Below the pieces are notes generated by a model, which was given only the letters and a program-made list of their open reading frames with translations, made no database searches and was not told the origin of the DNA. Positions 1 to 9,181 of a DNA stretch of 64,000 nucleotides are shown in pieces; the first letter of the stretch is position 1; every line of letters starts with the position of its first letter. The position numbers were made by a program, and so were the translations under genes. Source of the DNA: Asaia siamensis (lineage in GTDB: Bacteria > Pseudomonadota > Alphaproteobacteria > Acetobacterales > Acetobacteraceae); assembly GCF_014635085.1 (NCBI RefSeq), contig NZ_BMCH01000001.1, forward strand, positions 713,151-777,150, read 5' to 3'.

Positions 1-244
1 GATGGTCATTGGCCTTGAGCGCATAATGAAGCGCAACATCGAGCCCGCGTTCGGTGAAGGCTTTCCTGAGATTGCGCGTGCGCCGGCGCAGCGTTCCCGC
101 TCCCGTTACCCAACAGGGGGTACCAACCTGATTCGCAATGGTCTGCAGGGGAACGCCCTCGAAAAGCAGACCATCCTGCCCGTCCATATGCAGGGAGGGG
201 CGTGACGCGAGAAGGTTCATGATATCAGGATCGTGGCGTGTCAT
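1..244 (-). CDS. lysA: diaminopimelate decarboxylase, N-terminal fragment cut by the window edge
   Basis: Reading the minus strand from an ATG at 244 gives about 81 residues with no stop before the edge. LysA removes CO2 from meso-diaminopimelate to make lysine, using PLP. The segment FEGVPLQTIANQVGTPCW followed by YALKANDH matches the start of group IV PLP decarboxylases; the K in YALKAN is the expected PLP-binding lysine. The rest, with the substrate-binding barrel and C-terminal domain, lies outside the window. It faces away from cdd with a short spacer. LysA is favoured over ornithine/arginine decarboxylase because of the FEGVPL opening. Confidence 0.82.
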   Translation of the reverse strand, partial: MTRHDPDIMNLLASRPSLHMDGQDGLLFEGVPLQTIANQVGTPCWVTGAGTLRRRTRNLRKAFTERGLDVALHYALKANDH

Positions 245-308
245 GCCGGTTAGATTACAAGGGCAATCAGCAGCTTCCAAGCTGGGAATATGCCAGGAGA
301 GGGGAATA

Positions 309-704
309 ATGATGAAAGACGCGCTGATCAGTGCTGCGCTGGATGCCCGGGCAAAGGCCTATGCGCCCTATTCACGTTTTCATGTCGGGGCTGCGCTGCG
401 TTGCGATGGTGTGATCTATAGCGGGTGCAATGTCGAAAATGCTGCCTACCCGCAGGGAAGCTGTGCGGAAGCGGGCGCAATCTCGGCCATGGTTCTGGCT
501 GGTAAGCGGCAGATCGACGAGATCGTGATTGTGGGTGGGGGTGATGCCGCCTGCACGCCGTGTGGCGGCTGCCGTCAGCGTCTGCGTGAATTTTCGTCAT
601 CTACCCTGAAGGTGACGATGGTGGATCCTCAGGGCGTTATATTGCTCGAGACCACACTCGGTGCGTTGTTGCCATGGTCATTCGGGCCGGAAAACCTCGT
701 GTGA
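309..704 (+). CDS. cdd: cytidine deaminase
   Basis: 131-residue homotetramer-type cytidine deaminase, which converts cytidine and deoxycytidine to uridines in pyrimidine salvage. The zinc site is complete: GCNVENAAYPQGSCAEAGAI carries the C-x-E proton-shuttle motif and CTPCGGCRQ supplies the two further zinc cysteines. The N-terminal AYAPYSRFHVGAA is also typical. Start at 309 because AGGAG at about 295 is well placed; the reading frame is open further upstream but without family similarity. The stop overlaps the ATG of the next gene (TGATG), suggesting coupled translation. Confidence 0.95.
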   Translation: MMKDALISAALDARAKAYAPYSRFHVGAALRCDGVIYSGCNVENAAYPQGSCAEAGAISAMVLAGKRQIDEIVIVGGGDAACTPCGGCRQRLREFSSSTLKVTMVDPQGVILLETTLGALLPWSFGPENLV

Positions 705-1453
705 TGTATTCTCTGACTGCTCAACGGGTTGTGGGGGCAGCCTGTCTTGCGCTGCTCATGATGGCGACCTGCGCTGGCGCGCCTGCTCGGGCGGCTCGTA
801 TCGTCCTGCCGGGAATTGGCGCGGGCGCGCGTCACGTTATCGACGTCAACCGCGAGCCGTGGCGTATTCTAGGGCGAGTGCAGACCGAACTCGGCGCCCG
901 CTGCACAGGGTTTATGGTGGCGCCTTCTGTCATCATGACGGCGGCTCATTGTCTCTGGCGCGATGAGGCAGCGAATTTCGTCCAGCCTTCAAGCATCCAT
1001 TTCATGCTTGGCTACGACACAGGGTCGTGGCGTGCCACAGCGCGTGCGGTGCGTTTCGTAATTGCGCCGAGCTATGATCCCTATCACCCCCTGCGTACCA
1101 GCCAGGGCGATCATGCGACCGTTATTCTCGATCATGCGCTCGTCAAAACGAATGAATTGCTCCCGATCGTTGCTGCCGAGCCGGGCGCACCGGCCATGCT
1201 GGCAGGGTACCAGCAAGACCGTATGGAGCTCGCCATGGGCGATCTTGCCTGTCATGTCGTTCATGTGCGCGGGCAACTGGTCGATCATGACTGTGCTGCC
1301 ACGCATGGGGCGAGCGGCGCGCCTCTCCTGGTGCAAACAGACGGAAAATGGGGCATCGCAGGTATAGATGTGACCGCACGTGAAGGGCAGGGGGGTACAG
1401 CGGTCGGTTTCACGAATGAAGGGGTTTCTAACAAAAGCGTTAAAGGGAAGTAA
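704..1453 (+). CDS. secreted trypsin-like serine protease (S1 family)
   Basis: 249 residues. An N-terminal hydrophobic stretch ending near APARAA is a Sec-type signal peptide, so the enzyme should act in the periplasm or outside. The catalytic triad can be read: His in MTAAHC, Asp in GDHATVIL, and Ser in HGASGAPLL (GxSGxP). Several cysteines could pair. The ATG overlaps the cdd stop, and the start at 704 leaves the signal peptide at the N-terminus. Substrate unknown. It resembles small V8/trypsin-like peptidases of Proteobacteria, not DegP, because no PDZ domain follows. Confidence 0.82.
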   Translation: MYSLTAQRVVGAACLALLMMATCAGAPARAARIVLPGIGAGARHVIDVNREPWRILGRVQTELGARCTGFMVAPSVIMTAAHCLWRDEAANFVQPSSIHFMLGYDTGSWRATARAVRFVIAPSYDPYHPLRTSQGDHATVILDHALVKTNELLPIVAAEPGAPAMLAGYQQDRMELAMGDLACHVVHVRGQLVDHDCAATHGASGAPLLVQTDGKWGIAGIDVTAREGQGGTAVGFTNEGVSNKSVKGK

Positions 1454-1465
1454 GACGCTACTCTT

Positions 1466-1490
1466 TGAACTCGCGCGCATCCGGACCGTT
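1466..1490 (+). promoter_or_regulatory. EcfG-type (general stress sigma) promoter candidate
   Basis: TGAAC, 16 nt, CGTT: one mismatch to the alphaproteobacterial EcfG consensus GGAAC-N16/17-CGTT. It lies 37 nt upstream of the ATG of the receiver-domain gene. The same form, TGAAC-N16-CGTT, recurs upstream of osmC on the other strand, which makes chance less likely. Confidence 0.5.
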
Positions 1491-1527
1491 AAAGGGAGCA
1501 GAATATTTTCCGAAGGGCGTGGCGGTT

Positions 1528-1932
1528 ATGTCTGTAGAGGAACTTCACAGCGCAGGCATTGGCAAAACGGCCCCCAAGGCACCGACTGTGCTTGTGGTCG
1601 AAGATCAGGTTCTGCTCCGCCTTTACGTATCTGAAATGATTTCTGAGGCAGGCTATACGGTGCTCTCTGCCGAGAACGCTGATGAGGCGCTTTCAGTGAT
1701 CACGAGCAACCCGGAAATTCGCCTGGTTTTTTCCGATTTCGAGATGCCCAGCGTCATGAATGGGCTTGATCTTGGCAATTATCTGTTCAGGACGCGTCCC
1801 GATGTCGCCTTTGTGCTGACGTCTGGTGCCAAGATGGAGGAAGGCTTTGCGCTGCCACCGCGTGGCCTTTTCGTCTCAAAGCCTTTTCTGGAGAGCGATG
1901 TCTGTTCCGCGCTCGCCCAGTTGGTGCACTAG
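1528..1932 (+). CDS. stand-alone response regulator receiver protein
   Basis: 134-residue protein with one receiver domain and no output domain. After a 20-residue leader the chain shows the acidic pocket (VVEDQ), the phospho-acceptor Asp in LVFSDFEMP, the Thr/Ser switch in VLTSGA and the conserved Lys in VSKPF, so phosphotransfer should work. Start at 1528 follows GAAGGGCG as a weak ribosome site; upstream codons of the open frame are not domain sequence. No histidine kinase is adjacent. The EcfG-like motif upstream suggests stress induction. Such single receivers act as phosphorelay shuttles or protein-binding regulators; the partner cannot be read here. Confidence 0.85.
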   Translation: MSVEELHSAGIGKTAPKAPTVLVVEDQVLLRLYVSEMISEAGYTVLSAENADEALSVITSNPEIRLVFSDFEMPSVMNGLDLGNYLFRTRPDVAFVLTSGAKMEEGFALPPRGLFVSKPFLESDVCSALAQLVH

Positions 1933-2222
1933 GCACAACTCCTGTTTGCAGTGCGGCTGTTCGCAATAGGCGCGTTGGGGCGCTCCTGAGTGACGATCGT
2001 ACTTCATGCGATAATCCCGCCATCACACGGTGCTACTTTCTTCGTGCCGACATCTCAGTGGGCGAGGGAGCTCAGCCGAAATGTCTCGGTGGGCAGTTTG
2101 GGCTGCAGGCGCATACGGCCTGCACCAAGCAGTCTCAGGCGGAGTGAGGATCAACTCGTTAATATTGACGCGGACGCCCACAGGCGTACATCTGGTCGTC
2201 GCTGAATTGTCTTGAAAGGAAA
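1933..2222. other. intergenic region without recognised gene
   Basis: About 290 nt between the receiver gene and the tRNA pair. Short open frames exist, but none has a ribosome site plus family-like sequence. No hairpin with a T-run was seen. Confidence 0.5.
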
Positions 2223-2299
2223 TGGCGCACCCGAAAGGACTCGAACCTCTAACCCCCAGATTCGTAGTCTGGTGCTCTATCCAATTGAGCTACGGGTGC
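2223..2299 (-). tRNA. tRNA-Arg(ACG), copy 2
   Basis: 77 nt on the minus strand including the encoded CCA. The acceptor arm GCACCCG pairs with CGGGTGC. The anticodon arm is CCAGA-CTACGAA-TCTGG with anticodon ACG (A34 expected to become inosine by TadA, reading CGU/CGC/CGA). The T-loop GTTCGAGTC is standard. Identical to the copy at 2332-2408, with 32 nt between them, so probably co-transcribed. Confidence 0.97.
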
Positions 2300-2331
2300 G
2301 TGGTGATCACTTGCATGATCACGATGTATAC

Positions 2332-2408
2332 TGGCGCACCCGAAAGGACTCGAACCTCTAACCCCCAGATTCGTAGTCTGGTGCTCTATCCAATTGAGCT
2401 ACGGGTGC
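2332..2408 (-). tRNA. tRNA-Arg(ACG), copy 1
   Basis: Promoter-proximal copy of the tandem pair. It has the same 77 nt as 2223-2299, including CCA, a 7-bp acceptor stem, anticodon ACG and the TTCGA T-loop. Confidence 0.97.
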
Positions 2409-2472
2409 GTCGTGGGGCGGGTTCTACTGTGAGTTTTCAAACCCCGCAAGAGGGAAAAAGAATTTTTTTCAA

Positions 2473-2874
2473 TCAACGGTTTGGACGGGTCATCACGACA
2501 TGGGCGCGACAGGTCGGTGAGCCGTAGATACCGCCAATGGCATTGCCGACAGGATAGCCGTTGAAAACGATGCTGTACGGCTTGCGCTGTGCATCCTTCA
2601 TGTCGAGCTGCGCATGGAAATGCTGCTTGTCGGAGCCACGCTCTCCCTTGAGCACAAGCGCATTATCACCCGGCGTGAAGCTGATGGCCCTCGTGCCAAT
2701 CTGCAGGGTCGAATTTGAGTCGGTCGGGCAGCTTCCCTGATCGGTCACGAGCGCGCCTGTCCAGACTCCGATCGGGTCCTTGCTTGGCGGCTGAGGGCCT
2801 GAGCAGGCGGACAGCAGAAAGACTGCGCCCAGAAAAGCCGCGCCTGTCAGGTGGCGAAAACGGGAATGCGACAT
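2473..2874 (-). CDS. small hypothetical lipoprotein
   Basis: 133 residues. The signal peptide ends in a lipobox (LLSAC), so the mature protein should start with a lipidated Cys near residue 24. The mature part of about 110 residues includes [18 protein letters not shown] and a C-terminal [16 protein letters not shown]; the two remaining Cys could form a disulfide. No known domain is recognised; the repeated short beta-like segments suggest a small barrel. It faces away from guaA and sits downstream-facing to the tRNA genes. Confidence 0.72.
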   Translation of the reverse strand: MSHSRFRHLTGAAFLGAVFLLSACSGPQPPSKDPIGVWTGALVTDQGSCPTDSNSTLQIGTRAISFTPGDNALVLKGERGSDKQHFHAQLDMKDAQRKPYSIVFNGYPVGNAIGGIYGSPTCRAHVVMTRPNR

Positions 2875-3008
2875 AACGATCTCGTCTGAATGAAGGAATC
2901 ATGACATTAAGAGGGGCTCAAACGCGTCGTTTGGGATGACGTTGCCCAGCGAACATCCTATACGATGCCCACAGAATTTGCCCATGCACGACGTGTTGAA
3001 AGAGCGCC

Positions 3009-4604
3009 ATGACCGACACCGCCCCGCCTAACGCCGATACTCTGGATACGCAGCTTCACGAGGATCGCATTCTGATTCTCGATTTTGGCAGCCAGGTGAC
3101 CCAGCTCATCGCACGCCGCGTGCGCGAGAGCGGCGTGTATTGCGAGATTTGGCCTTTCACCGCGACAGAAGAGAAGATTCGTGGCTTCCACCCGAAAGGC
3201 ATCATCCTTTCAGGCAGCCCTGCGAGCGTGCACGATGATAATGCGCCGCAGATTCCTGATGTCGTATTCGACCTCAACATTCCCGTCATGGGCATCTGCT
3301 ATGGTCAGCAGGCCATGTGCGCCCGACTGGGTGGCAAGGTCGAAACGCATGAGCATCGTGAATTTGGTCGCGCCCATATCGAGATTGCCGAAGATTGTGC
3401 GCTGTTCCGTGGCGCCTGGTCGCGCGGTCATCGCGAGCAGGTCTGGATGAGCCATGGCGACCGCGTAACGGCGCTGCCTCCGGGCTTCCGTGCCGTTGCC
3501 TGGTCTGAAGGTGCGCCTTTCGCCATCATCGCTGATGAGGGACGTCGTCTCTATGGCGTGCAGTTCCACCCCGAAGTGGTGCACACGCCGCATGGTGCAG
3601 CGCTGATCAAAAACTTCACTCACGAGGTTGCGGGCTGCAAGGGTACCTGGACCATGGCCGGGTTCCGCGATCTCGAAATCGCCCGTATTCGCGAGCAGGT
3701 TGGCACGGGGCGCGTGATCTGCGGCCTGTCGGGTGGCGTCGATTCTTCGGTTGCGGCCAAGCTGATCCATGACGCAATCGGCGACCAGCTCACCTGCATT
3801 TTCGTCGATCCGGGCATTCTGCGTTCGGGTGAAGCCGATGAGGTGGTCAAGACCTTCCGTGGCCGCTTCAACATCAGTCTCGTCCATCGTGATGCATCGG
3901 ATCTGTTCCTGAATGCGCTGGCAGGCGTCACCGATCCCGAGGTGAAGCGCAAGACGATTGGCCGTCTGTTTATCGAGGTCTTCGAAGAGGAGGCGACCAA
4001 GCTTGGTGGGGCGCAGTTCCTCGCACAGGGTACGCTTTATCCCGACGTCATCGAATCCATCAGCTTCACCGGTGGGCCTTCGGTCACGATCAAGTCGCAT
4101 CACAATGTCGGTGGTCTGCCCGACCGCATGAACATGAAGCTGGTCGAGCCGCTGCGTGAGCTCTTCAAGGATGAAGTGCGTGCGCTGGGTCGCGAGCTGG
4201 GTATTCCCGAGGCGATCGTTGGCCGTCATCCCTTCCCGGGGCCGGGCCTGGCTATTCGTATCCCTGGTGCGATCGATCGCGAAAAGCTCGATCTGCTGCG
4301 CAAGGTCGACGCGATCTATCTTGAGGAAATCCGCAATGCCGGGCTCTACGACGCGATCTGGCAGGCCTTTGCCGTACTGCTGCCGGTTCGCACCGTCGGC
4401 GTGATGGGTGATGGCCGTACCTATGATCAGGCTTGCGCCCTGCGCGCCGTTACCAGCACCGATGGTATGACCGCTGAAGTCTATCCGTTCGATTTCGGAT
4501 TCCTGAACCGTGTGGCCGGACGCATCGTCAACGAAGTGCGTGGCATCAACCGCGTGACCTACGACATCACCTCCAAGCCCCCCGGCACGATCGAGTGGGA
4601 ATAA
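3009..4604 (+). CDS. guaA: GMP synthase (glutamine-hydrolysing)
   Basis: 531 residues, normal for the fused form. It converts XMP to GMP using ATP and glutamine. The N-terminal class I amidotransferase (about residues 20-215) has the nucleophile in GICYGQQ and the His/Glu of VQFHPEV. The central ATP pyrophosphatase has the P-loop SGGVDSSV. The C-terminal dimerisation domain ends in [11 protein letters not shown], the family's conserved tail. Its own transcription unit ends at the hairpin at 4647. No purine-type riboswitch was seen upstream. Confidence 0.98.
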   Translation: MTDTAPPNADTLDTQLHEDRILILDFGSQVTQLIARRVRESGVYCEIWPFTATEEKIRGFHPKGIILSGSPASVHDDNAPQIPDVVFDLNIPVMGICYGQQAMCARLGGKVETHEHREFGRAHIEIAEDCALFRGAWSRGHREQVWMSHGDRVTALPPGFRAVAWSEGAPFAIIADEGRRLYGVQFHPEVVHTPHGAALIKNFTHEVAGCKGTWTMAGFRDLEIARIREQVGTGRVICGLSGGVDSSVAAKLIHDAIGDQLTCIFVDPGILRSGEADEVVKTFRGRFNISLVHRDASDLFLNALAGVTDPEVKRKTIGRLFIEVFEEEATKLGGAQFLAQGTLYPDVIESISFTGGPSVTIKSHHNVGGLPDRMNMKLVEPLRELFKDEVRALGRELGIPEAIVGRHPFPGPGLAIRIPGAIDREKLDLLRKVDAIYLEEIRNAGLYDAIWQAFAVLLPVRTVGVMGDGRTYDQACALRAVTSTDGMTAEVYPFDFGFLNRVAGRIVNEVRGINRVTYDITSKPPGTIEWE

Positions 4605-4646
4605 GGGGCTCTATCGCCCCTTTGCCGATGTAACGACCGATGGGAG

Positions 4647-4672
4647 AGCCCGCTCAATGAGCGGGCTTTTTC
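4647..4672 (+). terminator. intrinsic terminator after guaA
   Basis: 10-bp perfect stem AGCCCGCTCA/TGAGCGGGCT followed by TTTTTCTG, 42 nt after the guaA stop. Confidence 0.88.
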
Positions 4673-4924
4673 TGTTGCTATCAATTGTGCAGCAGGCGTG
4701 TCTGAGTGACGACTGATCCTGTCCGGTTAACGATGGCAGGCTGATTGTCCTGATCAACATGTTCAGGAAGCAGAGATGTGTCTTTCAGATGCTGATGCGA
4801 TCGCGCGCCGCCATGGTCGGGGGAGGGCGAGGAAGGCGCATCGTGCGGCTGCGGCGCAGAGAGGGTGCTTACCTCTGCACACAGTGTTCAGAGGAGTCTG
4901 ATGCCGCTTGCCACTTCACCCGGA
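4673..4924. other. intergenic region without recognised gene
   Basis: About 250 nt between the guaA terminator and the 3' end of the chemoreceptor gene. Open frames here lack plausible start signals and family-like sequence. Confidence 0.45.
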
Positions 4925-6715
4925 TCAGGCTGCTGTTTTGAAGCGACCGACGAGGGCTGTCAGATCGCTGGTGTTTTTCCCAAGGCTCAGAACCGCGGAA
5001 GTATTCTGTTCAACCATGGCGGCATTTTGCTGCGTAGCACGATCGAGTTCACCGATTGCGGTGTTCACCTGTGCCAACCCGCTTGCCTGTTCCTCGCAGC
5101 TCGAAGCAATTTCGCCGACTGTAAGCGTTACGGCGCCGATCTGCGTTACAATCCGCTGCAGCGCCGACCCGACTTCCCGAGCGAGAACGACACCGCTGCT
5201 GACTTCGGTTCGGGCCCTAGAGATCAGATCCTTGACCTGACTGGCCGCGTTTGCAGAGCGTTGCGCCAGAGTGCGGACCTCTGAAGCAACAAGGGCAAAG
5301 CCGCGACCCGCATCTCCGGCTCTGGCGGCTTCGATGCTCGCGTTGAGCGCCAGCAGATTTGTCTGCATTGCAATATCATCAATGACACCGATGATCTGAC
5401 CTATCTCTGTCGAGGACGCCTCAATACGAGACATCGCCTGCATCGTATCGTCGACCACGACGCTTGAGCGCGAGGCCTCATCGCTTGCCAGTCGGGTTGA
5501 GCGGCGCATCTCGGCAGATCCTCTGGCAGTCCCTTCGACCCTTCTTGTGATCAGTTCGAGAGTGCCTGCTGTCTGCTCCAGCGCCGCGGCTTGCTGTTCA
5601 GTGCGACGTGACAAGTCGTCAGAAGCAGATCCGACTTCAGTAACGCTGGCGCTGATGCCGCTTGCCTTGGCAGAAACCTCTGCCAAGGCACGGCGGAGAG
5701 CGGTTTGAGCCGCATTGAAGTCAATCCGAAGCTGCTCATACTCTTGCGAAAATGGGGTGATGATCTGTTCGGTCAGGTTCCCTTCCGCCATATGCCCAAG
5801 GCCTGTGGCAAGTGCCCTGAGTACGGTATTCTGCTGCTCAGCAGCAAGCATCTCTCGCTCGGTACGTTTTTCTCTCTCCGCTTCGATAGCCTTCTGCGCG
5901 AGGCGGGTTTCCGCTTCCAATGTGCGTTTTTCCTGCGCAGAATCTTTGAAAACCTGCACAGCCGAAGCCATATGACCGATTTCGTCGCGGCGTTTGCGTG
6001 CCGGGATTTCGATCGTAAGGTCGCCTCCAGCGAGAATTTGCATGGCTTCGGTCATGGAGGCCAAAGGGGCCCCGATTGAACGGGCGATGAACCATGCAAC
6101 GCCTAGTGCAATGATTGACCCAAGCACGGCTGAGCCAGCGACAATCGCTGCGATCTCACGCGTTGTCGCCAGCGCTTTGGCTGTCCAGGCATCAGACCAG
6201 TCACGCAAGGTGCGCTCCAATATGCGAGATGCCGCTTTCTGCTCCACCAGCAGCTGGTTATTCTGTCTTGAGATGATGCTCGCCATAGCATCTGCCTGGC
6301 GGGCCGGGTTGGCCGCCAGCCGGGCCTGGGGTATCGCCGCCTCGTCGATATAACGCTTGGCGATCTGGATATAGGCGTCGATCTGGCCGAGAGATTCTGG
6401 CTTTTCCTTACCTAGAATGGCGCGCAGTTGTGCGGCCTTTTGCATGATTTGTGTCTCATCGTCCTGGATCGCCGTGCTGTCTTCAGGACGATGCGTGATC
6501 AGGTATCGACTCAGCGAACCAGGAAGTCGTGTCAGAGCGGCATCTGCCTGATCCAGAAGATCGATTGTCAGATCGGACACGGCATTCATGCGCGTGATGC
6601 TCGCGACTTCGCGCGATTTCTGAAAGATGAACCCTGAACTGATTGCGAGAATGACCAGTATGCTGCCGAAGCCGACGGCCAGCTTGCGATATACAGTCAG
6701 GTCAGAGAACCAATT
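4925..6715 (-). CDS. methyl-accepting chemotaxis protein with two HAMP domains
   Basis: 596 residues from ATG 6715 (an in-frame ATG 18 nt upstream is possible). Membrane segment 1 is about residues 14-32, followed by a periplasmic 4-helix-type sensor of roughly 150 residues, then membrane segment 2 near 188-212. Two HAMP-like stretches follow, near 213-265 (GGDLTIEIP) and near 297-345 (EGNLTEQI). The signalling tip contains [20 protein letters not shown] and [12 protein letters not shown], as in MCPs. Ligand unknown. No CheA/CheW genes are adjacent, so it is an orphan receptor; a CtrA-like site lies about 100 nt upstream. Confidence 0.95.
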   Translation of the reverse strand, partial: NWFSDLTVYRKLAVGFGSILVILAISSGFIFQKSREVASITRMNAVSDLTIDLLDQADAALTRLPGSLSRYLITHRPEDSTAIQDDETQIMQKAAQLRAILGKEKPESLGQIDAYIQIAKRYIDEAAIPQARLAANPARQADAMASIISRQNNQLLVEQKAASRILERTLRDWSDAWTAKALATTREIAAIVAGSAVLGSIIALGVAWFIARSIGAPLASMTEAMQILAGGDLTIEIPARKRRDEIGHMASAVQVFKDSAQEKRTLEAETRLAQKAIEAEREKRTEREMLAAEQQNTVLRALATGLGHMAEGNLTEQIITPFSQEYEQLRIDFNAAQTALRRALAEVSAKASGISASVTEVGSASDDLSRRTEQQAAALEQTAGTLELITRRVEGTARGSAEMRRSTRLASDEASRSSVVVDDTMQAMSRIEASSTEIGQIIGVIDDIAMQTNLLALNASIEAARAGDAGRGFALVASEVRTLAQRSANAASQVKDLISRARTEVSSGVVLAREVGSALQRIVTQIGAVTLTVGEIASSCEEQASGLAQVNTAIGELDRATQQNAAMVEQNTSAVLSLGKNTSDLTALVGRFKTAA

Positions 6716-7225
6716 CATTCCAAAGCACCACATTCGAAAAGAGATCAGTAAGGAAGCGCAACCTCAAGGCACGAGCAAATAACGCCACGATCTTTTCGAA
6801 GAAGACACGGTTCGGTTAAGAGGAAATTAAAATTTCGATGAGGAAAGTCCGTAAAAGGTCAACTATCGTATAACTGCTTAGGTTTCGTTTTTATGAAGCA
6901 TAACGGGATCGATTGTAATTATTCCTGTATTTGGATATCGATGGTCGGCGTAGAGCGTATATTAATAAATTTGATTTAAAACTATGATTATTTCTGAAAA
7001 TATTTTCAAGTAATGAAGATATGATTTATTATATATTACAATTAATCGCTTATTTTCGTAGATGGGACTGTATCTTTGCTTGTGGCAAATGTCCGTGGAA
7101 CAGCATAGTGCGCGGGATGATCACTGAAGGTATGCCCCTCGCTGCGTGTCTTGCATCCGCTTGCGAAATCAGGTGAGCTGGACCTTCTTTCCGAAACATA
7201 GTGCGCAATTCTGCTGGCCTGACAG
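6716..7225. other. AT-rich spacer between the chemoreceptor and the ArsC-like gene
   Basis: About 510 nt. The stretch 6830-7055 is clearly richer in A and T than the rest of the window and has no convincing open frame. It contains a perfect 14-bp palindrome TGAAAATATTTTCA at 6995-7008. Likely a promoter or protein-binding region, or a trace of transferred DNA. Confidence 0.5.
6816..6830. promoter_or_regulatory. CtrA-type site TTAA-N7-TTAA
   Basis: TTAAGAGGAAATTAA gives an exact TTAA-N7-TTAA full site, 101 nt before the chemoreceptor ATG on the minus strand. CtrA controls motility and chemotaxis genes in many alphaproteobacteria. The motif is short and the area is AT-rich, so chance cannot be excluded. 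Confidence 0.42.
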
Positions 7226-7237
7226 GTGATAAAACTG

Positions 7238-7591
7238 ATGCATGACGACCCGGTTCTCTTTGGGATCACCACCTGTGATACTGTCCGCAAGGCGCGCAAA
7301 TGGCTCGAGAGCCTGGGGATAGGCTTCACCTACCATGACTTTCGCAAAGATGGTCTGAGCGAAGCGACCCTCATTTCCTGGGTGCAGGCGGTGGGGTGGG
7401 AGGCGCTCCTCAACCGTGCCGGAACGACATTCCGCAAATTGCCAGAGCCGGAGAAGCAGGTGACGACCGAGGCTGAGGCGGTGTCCCTGATGCTTGCGCA
7501 CCCTACGCTCATCAAGCGCCCCGTGCTCGTTCGCGAAGGCTCCGTCGCGCTCGGGTTCAAGCCCGAACTCTATGAGAAGCTTTTCTCCTGA
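7238..7591 (+). CDS. ArsC/Spx-family reductase-like protein (YffB type)
   Basis: 117 residues with a thioredoxin-like fold signature of the ArsC/Spx family. Near the N-terminus, FGITTCDTVRKARKWLE carries one Cys where Spx has CxxC. TYHDFRKDGLS and the cis-Pro segment LIKRPVLV follow. The single-Cys form fits YffB-like, glutathione-dependent reductases of unknown substrate; arsenate reduction is not implied. Start at ATG 7238 with AGGTGA about 9 nt upstream; an upstream in-frame GTG at 7226 would add four residues. Single gene, with the HNH gene converging behind it. Confidence 0.85.
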   Translation: MHDDPVLFGITTCDTVRKARKWLESLGIGFTYHDFRKDGLSEATLISWVQAVGWEALLNRAGTTFRKLPEPEKQVTTEAEAVSLMLAHPTLIKRPVLVREGSVALGFKPELYEKLFS

Positions 7592-7624
7592 CAGGCTGGC
7601 AGGGGAGGCTGGGAGCTGGAAGGA

Positions 7625-8197
7625 TCAGCCTTCCAGCTCGCTGTCCCAATACAGATAGTCGCGCCAGCTCTCATGCAGATAGTTAGGCGGAAAGCTGCGC
7701 CCGTTTTCCTGAAGGCGCCTCGTCGAGGGTTGTACCGGCCTGATGCGCGGGTGCATGCCGATTTCGTGGGGTAGTTTAGAGCCCTTGATCAGATTGCAGG
7801 GGCTGCAGGCCGTCACCACATTTTCCCACGTTGTGCGACCGCCCTTGGCGCGGGGAATGACGTGGTCGAAGGTCAGTTCGTGGGTCGGTAGCCGGTCATG
7901 GCAATACTGGCAGGAAAAATTATCGCGCAGAAAGACGTTGAACCGTGTGAAGGCAGGGCGTCTGGCTGTGGGGATATATTCCTTGAGCGCAATGACGCTG
8001 GGCACACGCATCACACAGCTTGGCGAGTGAACCTCGACATCGTCATATTCACTCAATACCGAAACACGGTCTAGAAAGACCGCCTTGACGCTCTCCTGCC
8101 AGGACCATAGCGAGAGAGGAAAGTAGGAAAGCGGACGAAAATCCGCATTCAATACAAGAGCAGGGAAATGCTGGGCGGTGGCAAGCATCGATCGCAT
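7625..8197 (-). CDS. HNH endonuclease family protein
   Basis: 190 residues. The HNH/zinc module lies in the second half: CQYC, then LTFDHVIPRAKGGRTTW and CSPCNLIKGS, giving two CxxC pairs and the DH metal site. The N-terminal ALVLNADFRPLSYFPLSLWSW is typical of the chromosomal single-copy HNH proteins widespread in Proteobacteria and Cyanobacteria. Those are not tied to restriction systems, and no methyltransferase or intron is next to it. Its DNA or RNA substrate is unknown. Confidence 0.88.
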   Translation of the reverse strand: MRSMLATAQHFPALVLNADFRPLSYFPLSLWSWQESVKAVFLDRVSVLSEYDDVEVHSPSCVMRVPSVIALKEYIPTARRPAFTRFNVFLRDNFSCQYCHDRLPTHELTFDHVIPRAKGGRTTWENVVTACSPCNLIKGSKLPHEIGMHPRIRPVQPSTRRLQENGRSFPPNYLHESWRDYLYWDSELEG

Positions 8198-8326
8198 CCT
8201 CTTTTACAGGGCAGCACGATCGGATTATCTCAAGCGCGACGGGTAACCAGCGCCTATAGATACGCGCCGTCTGTCTGATAGGGCTGACTATTTCAGCTTT
8301 CTGTGAACGGGGCAAGCTAAGGTTTG

Positions 8327-9181
8327 ATGACAGGATTTCACACGCGCTTTGCACCGAGCCCGACCGGTTTTCTGCATCTTGGTCATGTTGCTTCGGCGTT
8401 TCATGCGCGCGATCGGGCGGGCACGCAGGGTAAGTTTCTGATTCGTATCGAAGATATCGACGCTCAGCGTTGTCTCCCCGAATTTGAGGTGGCACTGCTG
8501 GACGATCTGGCATGGCTCGGTTTTGTCAGTGACGGCGCTGTTCTCAGACAGTCCGATCATCTGCCTTATTATCGTGCGACTCTGGAGCGCCTGCATGATC
8601 AGGGGCTGCTCTATGCGTGCACCTGCTCACGCGCTCAGGTTAAAGCCTGCGCCCTCGGCGTCGCCCCCGATGGCAGCCCGGTTTATGGCGGGACTTGCCG
8701 TGGCCGATCTCAGGCGCCCGGCCAGCCGCATGTCTGGCGTCTCGATATGGCAGCAGCGCTCAGTCGGCTTGGCGGCAGTCCGTCATGGCGTGAGCTTGGT
8801 CAGGGGGCTGTGGCAGGGCGTGCGGCTTCATTCGGCGATGTGGTGCTGGGGCGTCGGGATAACGGCGTCTCCTACCATCTCTGCGTCACCAGCGATGATG
8901 CACGGCAGGGGATCACGCTAGTGACGCGCGGTGCTGATCTGTTCGAGGCAACGTCTGTTCATCGCGTGCTGCAGGAGTTGCTGGGTTTTCCCGAACCGCT
9001 TTACGCGCATCACGGCCTGCTTCTTGACGAAGCAGGGTGCAAGCTCTCCAAGCGTGATGGTGCCGAGAGCCTGCGGGCCTTGAGGGCCAGGGGCCTTACC
9101 GCACCCGAGCTGATCGCTCTGGCACGGAAGGCGCTGGATCTTGCCGCGTTTATTCCGGAGGGTAGGAGTGCGGATAGGTGA
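8327..9181 (+). CDS. gluQ: glutamyl-Q tRNA(Asp) synthetase
   Basis: 284 residues: a truncated glutamyl-tRNA synthetase lacking the anticodon-binding half. It attaches glutamate to queuosine in tRNA(Asp). TRFAPSPTGFLHLGH contains the HIGH-like motif, KLSKRDGA the KMSKS-like motif, and CTCSRAQ with Y-GG-TC supplies the zinc cysteines that mark GluQ-RS against GltX. Start at ATG 8327 (a TTG directly before it is less likely). The 3' end runs 32 nt into the LptM-like gene on the other strand. Confidence 0.93.
   Translation: MTGFHTRFAPSPTGFLHLGHVASAFHARDRAGTQGKFLIRIEDIDAQRCLPEFEVALLDDLAWLGFVSDGAVLRQSDHLPYYRATLERLHDQGLLYACTCSRAQVKACALGVAPDGSPVYGGTCRGRSQAPGQPHVWRLDMAAALSRLGGSPSWRELGQGAVAGRAASFGDVVLGRRDNGVSYHLCVTSDDARQGITLVTRGADLFEATSVHRVLQELLGFPEPLYAHHGLLLDEAGCKLSKRDGAESLRALRARGLTAPELIALARKALDLAAFIPEGRSADR

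Noticed and set aside
2223-2408. 77-nt direct repeat as a possible mobile or CRISPR-like repeat
   Set aside because: Both copies fold as complete tRNA-Arg genes.
2222-2527. 101-residue open frame across the tRNA-Arg pair
   Set aside because: It contains the repeated tRNA sequence in translation ([20 protein letters not shown]) and is not a protein.
3210-4229. 339-residue open frame opposite guaA
   Set aside because: Lies wholly inside guaA, no ribosome site, no recognisable domain.
7042-7329. 95-residue minus-strand frame upstream of the ArsC-like gene
   Set aside because: Overlaps the ArsC-like start, no ribosome site, basic/Ser-rich shadow composition.
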